In this document: piece by piece, positions 33,819 to 41,969 of the stretch | Numbering within the stretch: the stretch's first letter is position 1 | Layout: every line of letters starts with the position of its first letter | Source: JAXMCI01 sp046349435 | GTDB taxonomy: Bacteria; Pseudomonadota; Alphaproteobacteria; Dongiales; Dongiaceae | Assembly: GCA_046349435.1 (NCBI GenBank) | Contig: JAXMCI010000007.1 | Coordinates: 166,078-230,077, forward strand | Length of the DNA stretch: 64,000 nt | Reading direction: 5' to 3' | Translations under genes and position numbers: made by a program | The notes under the pieces: model-generated | The model's database searches: none | What the model was told of the DNA's origin: nothing | The model's input: only the letters and a program-made list of their open reading frames with translations

Positions 33819-35489
33819 TCAGCCGATCAGGCGATTGGCCGCGCCGGTGATGGCCCGCATCGCCGCGGTCACGATGTCGGGGTCGCGGCCGACGCCGCAG
33901 GCGCGCCGGCCGGCGCCGTCCGCCATCTCGACATAGGCCGCCGCCTCGGCGTCGGCGCCGCGCCCGACCGCGTGCTCGTGATAGTCGAGCACGGTCAGGC
34001 CGACCCCGCAATGCGCCGACAGCGCCGCGACATATGCGTCGATCGGGCCGTTGCCGTGCCCCGTCAGCGTGCAGGGCCGGCCCTGGTCGGCGACCACGGC
34101 CTCGACCTGGCGGCCGGCACCGCGCGGCCCCGGCAGGTCGCGATGCTCGACCAGCGCCAGCCGCCCCCGACCGCCGAGATAGGTCGCCTGGAACAGCTGC
34201 CAGAGCTCCTCGGCCGAGATCTCGCGGCGGCTGGCGTCGGTCGCCTCCTGCACGACGCGGCTGAACTCGATCTGCACGGCGCGCGGCAGCACCATGCCGT
34301 GGTCGCGCTCCAGGATGTAGGCGACCCCGCCCTTGCCCGACTGGCTGTTGATCCGGATCACCGCCTCGTAGCTGCGGCCGAGATCGGCCGGGTCGATCGG
34401 CAGGTAGGGCACCTCCCAGCGATCCTCGTTGGCCTGGGCGAGCGCCGCCAGGCCCTTCTTGATGGCGTCCTGGTGCGAGCCGGAGAAGGCGGTGAAGACC
34501 AGCGCGCCGGCATAGGGGTGGCGCGGATGCACCGGCAGCTTGGTGCAGGCCTCGGCCGCCCGCACGACGCGGTCGATGTCGGAGAGGTCGAGCCCGGGAT
34601 CGACCCCCTGGGTGTGCAGGTTGAGCGCCAGGGTCACCAGGTCGACATTGCCGGTGCGCTCGCCATTGCCGAACAGCGTGCCCTCGATGCGGTCGGCGCC
34701 GGCCAGCACCGCGAGCTCGGCCGCCGCCACGCCGGTGCCGCGGTCGTTGTGCGGATGGACGCTGAGCACGACGCTGTCGCGGTCGCGGACATTGCGGCCG
34801 AACCATTCGATGCGGTCGGCATAGAGGTTGGGCGTCGACATCTCGACGGTGGCCGGCAGGTTGAGGATCACCTTGCGCGCCGGGGTCGGCTGCCACACCG
34901 CCATCACCGCCTCGCAGATCTCGACGGCGAAGTCCATCTCGGTGCCGGTGAAGCTCTCCGGCGAGTACTGGAACAGCCACTCCGTCTCCGGCGCCGCGGC
35001 GGCGCGGTCGCGGATCACCCGCGCGCCGGCCACCGCGATGTCGACGATGCCGGCCCTGTCGAGCCCGAAGACGACGCGGCGCTGCAGCGTCGAGGTCGAG
35101 TTGTAGAGATGCACGATGGCGCGCCGCGCGCCCTTGAGCGCCTCGAAGGTGCGGTCGATCAGCGCCTCGCGCGCCTGGGTCAGCACCTGGACGGTGACGT
35201 CCTCCGGGATCAGCTTCTCCTCGATCAGCAGCCGGACGAAGTCGAAGTCGGTCTGCGAGGCCGCCGGGAAGCCGATCTCGATCTCCTTGAAGCCCATCTC
35301 GACGAGCAGCTCGAACATCCGGCGCTTCTCGGCCGGGGTCATCGGGTCGATCAGCGCCTGGTTGCCGTCGCGCAGGTCGACGCTGCACCAGATGGGCGCC
35401 TTGTCGATGGTGCGGCCGGGCCAGCGCCGGTCGGGCAGCGCCATCGGCTCGTAGGGGCGGTAGCGGTGGGAGGGCATGGTCCTGTTCAT
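33819..35489 (-). CDS. leuA: 2-isopropylmalate synthase
   Basis: The 556-residue enzyme condenses 2-oxoisovalerate and acetyl-CoA, the first committed step of leucine synthesis. It has the TIM barrel with WCSVDLRDGNQALIDPMTPA, EIEIGFPAASQTDFDFVR and LSVHPHNDRGTGVAAAELAV (metal-binding His residues). The C-terminal regulatory LeuA dimer domain follows (about residues 425-556). It belongs to the longer 550-600-residue LeuA class. The ATG gives MNRTMPSHRYRPYEPMALP, the usual opening of that class; a TTG seven codons upstream is less likely. A leucine-rich leader peptide lies 220 bases upstream. Confidence 0.95.
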   Translation of the reverse strand: MNRTMPSHRYRPYEPMALPDRRWPGRTIDKAPIWCSVDLRDGNQALIDPMTPAEKRRMFELLVEMGFKEIEIGFPAASQTDFDFVRLLIEEKLIPEDVTVQVLTQAREALIDRTFEALKGARRAIVHLYNSTSTLQRRVVFGLDRAGIVDIAVAGARVIRDRAAAAPETEWLFQYSPESFTGTEMDFAVEICEAVMAVWQPTPARKVILNLPATVEMSTPNLYADRIEWFGRNVRDRDSVVLSVHPHNDRGTGVAAAELAVLAGADRIEGTLFGNGERTGNVDLVTLALNLHTQGVDPGLDLSDIDRVVRAAEACTKLPVHPRHPYAGALVFTAFSGSHQDAIKKGLAALAQANEDRWEVPYLPIDPADLGRSYEAVIRINSQSGKGGVAYILERDHGMVLPRAVQIEFSRVVQEATDASRREISAEELWQLFQATYLGGRGRLALVEHRDLPGPRGAGRQVEAVVADQGRPCTLTGHGNGPIDAYVAALSAHCGVGLTVLDYHEHAVGRGADAEAAAYVEMADGAGRRACGVGRDPDIVTAAMRAITGAANRLIG

Positions 35490-35616
35490 CGCTGGGAGTC
35501 CTTCGCGCAAGGGGCGTGGCGACCGGCGGGAGCCGGCGCGATCGAGGGCGGAATCAGGCGCGCAGGCTAAGTCGCGGCAGGTGCCGCGAGCGGGCGATGG
35601 TCAGGCGCTGGTGGCG

Positions 35617-35634
35617 GTCCCGCGCAGCGGGGAC
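35617..35634 (-). promoter_or_regulatory. GC-rich hairpin in the leuA leader
   Basis: GTCCCGC and GCGGGGAC flank a three-base loop between the leader peptide and leuA. It may take part in attenuation, but no T-run follows, so its identity as the terminator is unproven. Confidence 0.35.
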
Positions 35635-35702
35635 GTCAGGGGCCCTGGTGGCCGGCATCGGAAACGGACCTCACGGGGGAGCAAAGGCGGCGACAACGGT
35701 GT

Positions 35703-35725
35703 CCCGGCCCTACAGGAGGGCCGGG
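35703..35725 (-). promoter_or_regulatory. Hairpin overlapping the end of the leucine leader peptide
   Basis: CCCGGCCCT and AGGGCCGGG form a perfect nine-pair stem with a five-base loop. One arm contains the last two Leu codons and the other follows the stop codon. A ribosome finishing the leader peptide would mask it, while one stalled at earlier Leu codons would let it form, as expected of an attenuator switch. Confidence 0.55.
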
Positions 35726-35766
35726 CCGGTAAGTCGCAGCAGGTTGCCCAGGGTCCGACGACGCAT
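35710..35766 (-). CDS. Leucine-rich leader peptide of leuA (attenuator)
   Basis: The 18-residue frame encodes MRRRTLGNLLRLTGPALL and stops at TAG; six of 18 residues are Leu, including two adjacent pairs (CTG CTG; CTC CTG). It lies in the leuA 5' region in the same direction, with hairpins at its end and farther on. This is the arrangement of a translation-coupled attenuator sensing charged tRNA-Leu. The putative promoter places the transcript start at or next to the A of the ATG, so the peptide may be read from a leaderless mRNA, as known for trpL in Sinorhizobium meliloti. Function is inferred from this architecture. Confidence 0.7.
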   Translation of the reverse strand: MRRRTLGNLLRLTGPALL

Positions 35767-35771
35767 GCCGC

Positions 35772-35800
35772 AAGCTGGCATGCACGCGATTGCGGGTCAA
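35772..35800 (-). promoter_or_regulatory. Promoter of the leuA leader
   Basis: On the minus strand TTGACC (35800-35795), a 17-base spacer and CAGCTT (35777-35772) form a sigma-70-type promoter. Transcription would begin about six bases on, at 35766, the first base of the leader peptide ATG. Confidence 0.5.
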
Positions 35801-35855
35801 GAGCACGGCAGGCGATCGCCAGGCGATCGGCCGGCCACGCCACGGGCGCCGGCGT

Positions 35856-36416
35856 CTAGATATCGCGACCGGGGTGCCCGTCGGTGAGCAGCTTGATGGT
35901 GGCCTTGCGCTGGTATTCGGAATTGGCGCGGTCGACCCCCTCCACGGTGATCGCGAGAACGCCATCCTGATCCCGGGCGATCCAGCCCTTCTGCTGCATG
36001 TACCAGAGATGGAAGTCGAGATGCTCGCGCGGGCAGCCGACCATGCGCTCGAGCGAGAAGGCATCGACACCGGCATCGTTCACGCTCTGCCGGCGTCGCG
36101 CATAGAAGATCGAGAGCACCCTGGCCTGGATCTCGATGTCGCGCCTGATCGCCTCGCTCTCGCCGGGCTCCTCCGGGCTTGCGACCTCGCCCGACCGGCT
36201 CCGGTGCAGCATGTCGTAGTGCGCGCGCTTCACGGGATCCCGGATCGCGTTGTGTGCCTCGACGATCTCGTGAAAGCGGGAACTGTCGCCCGTCTCCGGA
36301 TTGTCCGGATGATAGCGGTGCGCCAGATATCGGAACATCCGCTCGATCGTCGCTTCATCGGCGTTCGGGCTGATCTCCAGGACCCCGTAGTAATCCACGA
36401 AGACGGCCGCATCCAT
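35856..36416 (-). CDS. J-domain protein with C-terminal winged-helix-like domain
   Basis: The 186-residue protein begins with a J domain (about residues 7-72) with the HPD motif in AHRYHPDNPETGDSSRF and the closing helix RDPVKRAHYDML. This should stimulate an Hsp70 (DnaK). The remainder, after an acidic linker, reads FSLERMVGCPREHLDFHLWY then MQQKGWIARDQDGVLAITVE, the helix-helix-beta pattern of a winged helix. It has no Gly/Phe region or zinc fingers, so it is not a DnaJ/CbpA-type chaperone. GGAGG nine bases ahead supports the ATG. Confidence 0.8.
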   Translation of the reverse strand: MDAAVFVDYYGVLEISPNADEATIERMFRYLAHRYHPDNPETGDSSRFHEIVEAHNAIRDPVKRAHYDMLHRSRSGEVASPEEPGESEAIRRDIEIQARVLSIFYARRRQSVNDAGVDAFSLERMVGCPREHLDFHLWYMQQKGWIARDQDGVLAITVEGVDRANSEYQRKATIKLLTDGHPGRDI

Positions 36417-36519
36417 GGACTTCACCCTCCACATCAGGACCACGGCTTCCACCGCGTTGTTCCTGTCCCTTGTCTCCCGATGCCTCCGCATGATCGCGAT
36501 CTCGCCGCAGCACGGTCGA

Positions 36520-36548
36520 GATCGGCAATCAACCGATCGGGGTTTTTT
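36520..36548 (+). terminator. Intrinsic-terminator-like hairpin on the plus strand with no gene in front
   Basis: GATCGG (36520-36525), a seven-base loop and CCGATC (36533-36538) are followed by GGGG and six T. No plus-strand gene lies upstream for several kilobases. It may end an unannotated transcript or simply be part of the AT-rich promoter region of the J-domain gene. Confidence 0.35.
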
Positions 36549-36631
36549 GTAGCGCCATCTTAACGAGAGAATCGGCGCAGGCAAAGCCACCGGCCTCGCC
36601 AGCGGGGCCTTGCCCTCGGCGTGCCGTGCTC

Positions 36632-38740
36632 TCAGGCGGGCGACGCGTCGGTGACGATCAGCGCATCGACGGCGAGGGCGCCCTGCCCCTCCGGCAGCAC
36701 CAGCAGCGGGTTGACGTCGAGCTCGACCAGCCGGTCGCCGAGCGCGACCGCGGCATCGGCCACCGCGGCGATGGCACGGACCGCGGCGGCGACGTCGCCC
36801 GCCGGGCGGCCGCGATAGCCGCGGAGCAGGCGGGCGACGCGCAGGCCGCCGAGCGCGGCCTCGATCGCCGCCGGGCTGGTCGGCAGCAGCAGGGCGGCGC
36901 TGTCCCGCACCATCTCGACCAGCACGCCGCCGGCGCCGATCACCAGCGCCGGGCCGAAGGGCGGGTCGCGTTTCACGCCGACGATCAGCTCCGCCACCGC
37001 CCCGGTCACCTGGCGCTCGACCAGCACCGCCTCGAGCCGCCGGCCAGTGCCGGCCAGCGCCGCCGCCATCCGGGCGACGGCCGCCTCGACCGCCGCGGCA
37101 CTGGCCAGGCCGAGCGCCACCGCGCCAGCCTCGGTCTTGTGCGCGATCGCCGGCCGGGCGACCTTGAGCACCACCGGAAAGCCCAGCCCGGCCGCCGCCG
37201 CGGCCGCCTCGCCCGGGGCGACCACGCGGCCCTCCGGCAGGCCGAGGCCGTGGCCGGCAAGCAGCCGCTTGCTGCCCCATTCGTCCAGCAGATGACGCTC
37301 CGTCCCGGCCGGGCGACCGGCCAGCGGCGGCGGCAGGCCGGCATCGGCGGCGGGCGGGCGGGCGGCCAGCGCGAAGGCGGTCAGCGCCGCGTCGAGCCCC
37401 TGCAGGGGCGCCAGGCCGGCGGCCAGCAGCTTCTCGCGGGTGCGCCCGGGCAGCAGCTCGGGCAGCGTGCTGGCCACCATGCAGGGCCGGCCCGTATCGG
37501 CGGCGGCAGCGATCAGCGCGTCGACCGCCGCCTCGTACTCGTCGATCCCGGAGGCATCCTCGCGGGGATAGTCCAGCATCAGCATGCCGGCATCGAACGG
37601 TCCGCTCAGCACCGTCCCGAAGCACTGCCGCAGCGCCGCCCGGTCGCCCCACAGCGAGGTGTTGTAGTCGAGCGGGTTGGCGACGGTGGCGAAGGCCGGC
37701 AGCTGGGCCCTGAGCGCCGCCTCCTGCTCCGGCGCGAAGCCGGGCAGCGGCAGGCCGAGCGCCGCCGCCTTGTCGGCGGTCAGCAGGCACTCGCCGCCGG
37801 AGCAGGTGAAGACGGCGAGCCGGTCGCCCGGCGGACGGCCGAGCACGGCGAGCAGCTTGGCGGTCTCGAGCAGGCCGTCGATGCTTTCGGCGCGGATCAC
37901 GCCGAGCCGCCGGAACAGCGCGTCGTAGAGCGCGTCGTCGCCGGCCAGCGAGCTGGTATGGCTCATCGCCAGCCGGGCGCCGAGCGGCGAGCGGCCGCCC
38001 TTGAGCACGACGATCGGCTTGCCGAGCGCCGTCGCCCGCGCCGCCGCCGCAGCGAAGCCGGCGATGTCGGTCAGCCCCTCGATGTAGAGGGCGATGGCGG
38101 TGACGCGCGGATCCTCGGCCAGCGCCAGCACGTAGTCGGGGATGCCGAGCACCGCCTGGTTGCCGACGCTGACGACGTGGCTGAACGGCACCGAGCGGTG
38201 GTTGAGCGTCAGGGTGAGCGCGATGTTGCCGCTCTGCGCCACCAGCGCGACGCCGCGCTCGACGCGGCGGCCACCATGTGCCGAGGGCCACAGCACGACG
38301 CCGTCGACATAGTTGAGCAGGCCGTAGCAGTTCGGCCCGACCAGGGCGAGCGATCCGGCCTCGGCGGCCAGGCGGCGCTGCAGCTCCGCCCCGTCCGCGC
38401 CGACCTCGGCATAGCCCGCGGCATAGCAGACGCAGCCGCCGGCGCCGCGCCGGGCGAGCGCCCGGACGACGTCGATGGTGGCCTCGCGCCGCACCGCGAT
38501 GAAGGTCGCGTCGGGCGCCTCCGGCAGCGACTCGATGTCCGGGAAGCAGGGCAGCCCGGCGATCTCCGGCAGGGTCGGGTTGACCGGCCAGATGGCGCCG
38601 GCGAAGCCGTCGCCCAGGCACTGCCGGATCGCCTCGGCGACGCCGCGCCCGCCGACGAAGGCGACGTGGCGCGGGTTGAGCAGCCGGCGCAGGTTGGCCT
38701 GACGCAGCTCGGCGGGCACCGCGGCGCCGGGGGCCGTCAC
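36632..38740 (-). CDS. NDP-forming acyl-CoA synthetase (acetate--CoA ligase family)
   Basis: The 702-residue fused alpha-beta enzyme starts with a CoA-binding Rossmann domain (LLNPRHVAFVGGRGVAEAI). A succinyl-CoA-ligase-like middle part follows (LVGPNCYGLLNYVDG, VALVAQSGNIALTLTLN), and then a C-terminal ATP-grasp domain from about residue 480 (FPVVLKVARPAIAHKTEAGA, ELIVGVKRDPPFGPALVIGA, VELDVNPLLVLPEG). It interconverts an acyl-CoA plus ADP/Pi with the acid plus ATP. The GTG start overlaps the stop of the TfoX-domain gene (GTGA). The acyl substrate cannot be told. Confidence 0.88.
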   Translation of the reverse strand: MTAPGAAVPAELRQANLRRLLNPRHVAFVGGRGVAEAIRQCLGDGFAGAIWPVNPTLPEIAGLPCFPDIESLPEAPDATFIAVRREATIDVVRALARRGAGGCVCYAAGYAEVGADGAELQRRLAAEAGSLALVGPNCYGLLNYVDGVVLWPSAHGGRRVERGVALVAQSGNIALTLTLNHRSVPFSHVVSVGNQAVLGIPDYVLALAEDPRVTAIALYIEGLTDIAGFAAAAARATALGKPIVVLKGGRSPLGARLAMSHTSSLAGDDALYDALFRRLGVIRAESIDGLLETAKLLAVLGRPPGDRLAVFTCSGGECLLTADKAAALGLPLPGFAPEQEAALRAQLPAFATVANPLDYNTSLWGDRAALRQCFGTVLSGPFDAGMLMLDYPREDASGIDEYEAAVDALIAAAADTGRPCMVASTLPELLPGRTREKLLAAGLAPLQGLDAALTAFALAARPPAADAGLPPPLAGRPAGTERHLLDEWGSKRLLAGHGLGLPEGRVVAPGEAAAAAAGLGFPVVLKVARPAIAHKTEAGAVALGLASAAAVEAAVARMAAALAGTGRRLEAVLVERQVTGAVAELIVGVKRDPPFGPALVIGAGGVLVEMVRDSAALLLPTSPAAIEAALGGLRVARLLRGYRGRPAGDVAAAVRAIAAVADAAVALGDRLVELDVNPLLVLPEGQGALAVDALIVTDASPA

Positions 38741-39006
38741 GGCTGGCCCGCCTCGGCGAGCAGCCGGGCCTTGGTGGCGGCATCGATTCGTGCGGCCGGG
38801 ACGCCGGCCAGGGCGGCGTGCAGCCCCCACAGCATGTTGCGGCTCACCAGCCGCGGGCTCCAGTGCTTCAGCCGGCGATAGGCGGCCACCGCGCCCAGCG
38901 TCCGCAGCTGGGCCTCGGTGGCGATGCCGACCTCGGCGAGCCAGGCGGCGGATTTCGGCCCGATCCCGGGCATCAGGCGGATCGGACGGTCGGCATTCCT
39001 GGTCAA
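38737..39006 (-). CDS. TfoX/Sxy C-terminal domain protein
   Basis: The 89-residue protein matches the TfoX C-terminal helix-hairpin-helix-like domain: RPIRLMPGIGPKSAAWLAEV, then GIATEAQLRTLGAVAAYRRL. In TfoX/Sxy this part follows an N-terminal regulatory domain, which is absent here, as in many stand-alone alphaproteobacterial copies. The start is taken as TTG because GGAG lies eight bases upstream; a GTG three codons earlier is possible. It is translationally coupled to the acyl-CoA synthetase. Confidence 0.75.
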   Translation of the reverse strand: MTRNADRPIRLMPGIGPKSAAWLAEVGIATEAQLRTLGAVAAYRRLKHWSPRLVSRNMLWGLHAALAGVPAARIDAATKARLLAEAGQP

Positions 39007-39222
39007 GGCGGGCACTCCGGAAACGGGCGCGTCACTCTGGCAGGCGGAGCCGCGGCGGGGAAGCGCGACCGGCGTCGCGGCCGGTCGACGACCCTCGCAT
39101 TGACCGGCGTGCACGCCTGTAGGACATTCCCGCCGCAGGGCTGCGACCGGACAACGCTTTCAGATGCGATCATCGAGACAACAGCGCGGCGGGCGGCCGA
39201 CGCCGACCGGCGGTTGCGGCCC

Positions 39223-40281
39223 GTGAGCATCCCGGCCGGCGGCTATCGCCTGGCGGAGGTGGCGGCGGCGCTCGCCGGCGAGCTGGTCGGCGACGGGGAG
39301 CTGCGCCTGCACGGCCTCGCCTCGCCCGGCTGCGCCCGCAGCGACGAGCTGGCGCTCGCCATCGAGCCGGCCGCGCTCGCCGCGCTCGCCGGCTCGCAGG
39401 CTGCCGCCGCGGTCGTCGCCGGCGCCGCCGAGCTGCCGGGCACGGTGGCGGGCGCGGTGCGGGTGGCCAGGCCGCGGCAGGCCATGGCGCGCCTGCTCGA
39501 GCTGTTCGAGCGGCCCGCCGCCATCGCCCCCGGCATCGATCCGACGGCGATCGTCGATCCGACGGCGGAGATCGGCCCCGGCAGCACGGTGGGCGCGCTC
39601 ACCACGGTCGGCGCCGGAGCGCGAATCGGCGCCGGGACCGTGGTCTACGGCCAGGTCACCATCGGGGCGGGCGCGGCGATCGGCGACGCCTGCCGGATCC
39701 ATCCGGGCGTGCGGATCGGCGACCGCGTGGTGATCGGCCGGCGGGTCATCATCCAGCCCAATGCCAGCATCGGCGCCGACGGATTCAGCTACATCCCGGC
39801 GAAGGCCGGCGAGGACGCGCCGCTGCGTCTCAACTCGATCGGCACGGTGGTCCTCGAGGACGAGGTGGAGATCGGCGCCTGCAGCACCATCGACCGCGCC
39901 ACCCTGGAGGTCACGCGGATCGGCCGGGGCACCAAGATTGACAATCTGGTACTGATTGGCCACAACACGACCGTTGGCCGTAACTGCCTGATCGCCGGCC
40001 GGGTTGGCATCGCCGGCAGCTGCCGGATCGGCGACCGGGTCGTCCTGGCGGGCGGGGTGGGAGTGGCCGATCACCTGACGATCGGCGACGGTGCCGTCGT
40101 GATGGCGGGCGCCGGGGTCGGCCGGCACGTCGAGGCTGGCACCATCGTCGGTGGCTTCCCGGCCGTGCCGCGGGACGAGTTCCTGTCCAGCGTTCTCTCG
40201 GTCAAGCGACTGAAGAGGATGATGAAAAGGCTTGAAGACATTGAGCAACAGCTACTTGAGCTCAGGCGGCGAGATGGTTGA
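39223..40281 (+). CDS. lpxD: LpxD-type UDP-3-O-acylglucosamine N-acyltransferase
   Basis: The 352-residue enzyme has an N-terminal uridine-binding domain (YRLAEVAAALAGELVGDGEL) and a left-handed parallel beta-helix of hexapeptide repeats from about residue 100. The catalytic-loop segment IGADGFSYIPAK, the His motif VLIGHNTTVGRN and a C-terminal helical tail (LKRMMKRLEDIEQQLLELR) follow. LpxD adds a 3-hydroxyacyl chain from ACP during lipid A synthesis. It is followed by its own ACP and a FabF-like synthase rather than lpxA/fabZ, suggesting a second, specialised acylation system. GTG is the start that matches the family's length. Confidence 0.88.
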   Translation: MSIPAGGYRLAEVAAALAGELVGDGELRLHGLASPGCARSDELALAIEPAALAALAGSQAAAAVVAGAAELPGTVAGAVRVARPRQAMARLLELFERPAAIAPGIDPTAIVDPTAEIGPGSTVGALTTVGAGARIGAGTVVYGQVTIGAGAAIGDACRIHPGVRIGDRVVIGRRVIIQPNASIGADGFSYIPAKAGEDAPLRLNSIGTVVLEDEVEIGACSTIDRATLEVTRIGRGTKIDNLVLIGHNTTVGRNCLIAGRVGIAGSCRIGDRVVLAGGVGVADHLTIGDGAVVMAGAGVGRHVEAGTIVGGFPAVPRDEFLSSVLSVKRLKRMMKRLEDIEQQLLELRRRDG

Positions 40282-40299
40282 GACGCACCGGGGGCGGCG

Positions 40300-40566
40300 A
40301 TGAGCGACGTTCAGGACAAGATCTTCGACATCATCGCCAAGGAGGCCTCGATCGACCGCTCGCGGATCACGCCGGCCTCGACCCTGAAGGACCTGCAGAT
40401 CCCGTCGCTCGACGTCGTGCAGATCATTTTCGCCATCGAGGACCACTTCCAGATCAACCTGCCGGACGACAACGCGTCGTTCGACACCGATTCGGCGGGC
40501 GGGCTCGTCGCCACCGTGGAGCGCCTGCTCGCGGAGAAGGCCGAAAAGGAAAAGGCGAAGGCCTGA
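40300..40566 (+). CDS. Acyl carrier protein
   Basis: This acidic 88-residue four-helix carrier has the phosphopantetheine attachment Ser36 in IPSLDVVQIIFAIEDHF (PSLD instead of the common DSLD). A Lys/Glu-rich C-terminal tail is present. It lies between lpxD (18-base gap) and a ketoacyl synthase gene (37-base gap). The arrangement recalls the AcpXL carrier of rhizobia, which builds very long acyl chains for lipid A, but that identity is inference. Confidence 0.88.
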   Translation: MSDVQDKIFDIIAKEASIDRSRITPASTLKDLQIPSLDVVQIIFAIEDHFQINLPDDNASFDTDSAGGLVATVERLLAEKAEKEKAKA

Positions 40567-40603
40567 CAGCCTCGTCCTCCCTCTCTCAACGGTACTGGAG
40601 ATC

Positions 40604-41818
40604 ATGCGCCGCGTCGTCATCACCGGCATGGGCTGCATTTCGGCCGTCGGCCACACCGCCGCCGCCTGCTGGGAAGCGATGCGCGACGGGCGCAGCGCGA
40701 TCGGCCCGATCGTCAACATCCCCACCGAGCTTCTGCTGATCCGCGTCGCCGCCGAGGTGCGAGGCTACGATCCGCTGGCCCATTTCGAAGAGAAGAAGCT
40801 GACGCTGCTCGACCGGGTGACGCAGTTCGCCCTGATCGCCGCCCGCGAGGCGGTGCAGCAGTCCGGCATCGACTTCGCGCGCAACCGCCTGGGCGAGCGC
40901 ACCGCGGCGATCATCGGCTCGGGCGTCGGCGGGCAGAACACGCTCGACGACTCCTATGCCCGGCTCTACCGGGACAAGAATCCGCGCTGCCATCCGCTGA
41001 CCATCCCGCGGCTGATGCTCAACGCCCCGGCCAGCCACGTCAGCATGAATTTCGGCATCACCGGCCCGTCCTTCGCGGTGGCGAGCGCCTGCTCGTCGGC
41101 GAACCACGCGCTGGCCCAGGCGCTGCACATGATCCGCAGCGGGCTGGTCGATGCCGCCGTCGCCGGCGGCACCGAGGCCTGCCTGACGGTCGGCACCGTC
41201 AAGGGCTGGGAAGCCATGCGGGTGATGGCGAGCGACACCTGCCGCCCCTTCAGCCGCGGCCGCAAGGGCATGGTGCTGGGCGAGGGCGCCGGCGTCTACG
41301 TGCTGGAGACGCTGGAGCATGCGCAGGCGCGCGGCGCCACCATCCTGGCCGAGTTCGTCGGCGCCGGCATGTCGTCGGACGCCGGCGACATCGTCGCGCC
41401 GTCCGACCGGGGCGCCGCCCGGGCGATCACCGCGGCGCTGGAGGATGGCGGGCTGGCCGCCGACGAGATCGACTACATCAACGCGCACGGCACCGGCACG
41501 GCGATCAACGACCCGACCGAGACGCGCGCCATCAAGCTGGCGCTCGGGCCGCAGGCCGCGCGGGTCGGCGTCTCCTCGACCAAGTCGGTGCACGGCCACG
41601 GGCTGGGTGCCGCCGGCGCCATCGAGCTGGTGGCGGTGATCGGCGCCCTGGCCAACGGCGTGATGCCGCCGACCGCAGGGTTCGTCGAGCCGGATCCGGA
41701 GTGCGAGATCGACGTCATTCCCAACCAGCCGCGCGAGCGGCCGGTGCGCGCCGCGCTCTCCAACTCCTTCGCCTTCGGCGGCCTCAACGCCGTGCTGGCC
41801 CTGCGGCGCGCCCCCTAG
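40604..41818 (+). CDS. Beta-ketoacyl-ACP synthase (FabF-like)
   Basis: The 404-residue thiolase-fold condensing enzyme has the triad Cys163 in VASACSSANHALAQ, His in NAHGTGTAINDPTE and His in STKSVHGHGLGAAGAIE. It ends SNSFAFGGLNAVLALRRA. It elongates acyl-ACP with malonyl-ACP. Coming third after lpxD and acp, it probably extends the chain that LpxD transfers. GGAG precedes the ATG. A separate housekeeping fabF is expected elsewhere in the genome. Confidence 0.9.
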   Translation: MRRVVITGMGCISAVGHTAAACWEAMRDGRSAIGPIVNIPTELLLIRVAAEVRGYDPLAHFEEKKLTLLDRVTQFALIAAREAVQQSGIDFARNRLGERTAAIIGSGVGGQNTLDDSYARLYRDKNPRCHPLTIPRLMLNAPASHVSMNFGITGPSFAVASACSSANHALAQALHMIRSGLVDAAVAGGTEACLTVGTVKGWEAMRVMASDTCRPFSRGRKGMVLGEGAGVYVLETLEHAQARGATILAEFVGAGMSSDAGDIVAPSDRGAARAITAALEDGGLAADEIDYINAHGTGTAINDPTETRAIKLALGPQAARVGVSSTKSVHGHGLGAAGAIELVAVIGALANGVMPPTAGFVEPDPECEIDVIPNQPRERPVRAALSNSFAFGGLNAVLALRRAP

Positions 41819-41969
41819 TCGCGCACCAGTCGCGTCCTGGTCGCGTCTGGGCGCCGCTTTTCCTGGCGCCTGCCCCACAGTTTCCTTATTCTCGCCGCCG
41901 GCGCGACGCGATGTCGTCGGCATGCTTCCGGCCTGAGGGAGCATTCCCGGCGACGATGGAAGCCGTGAC

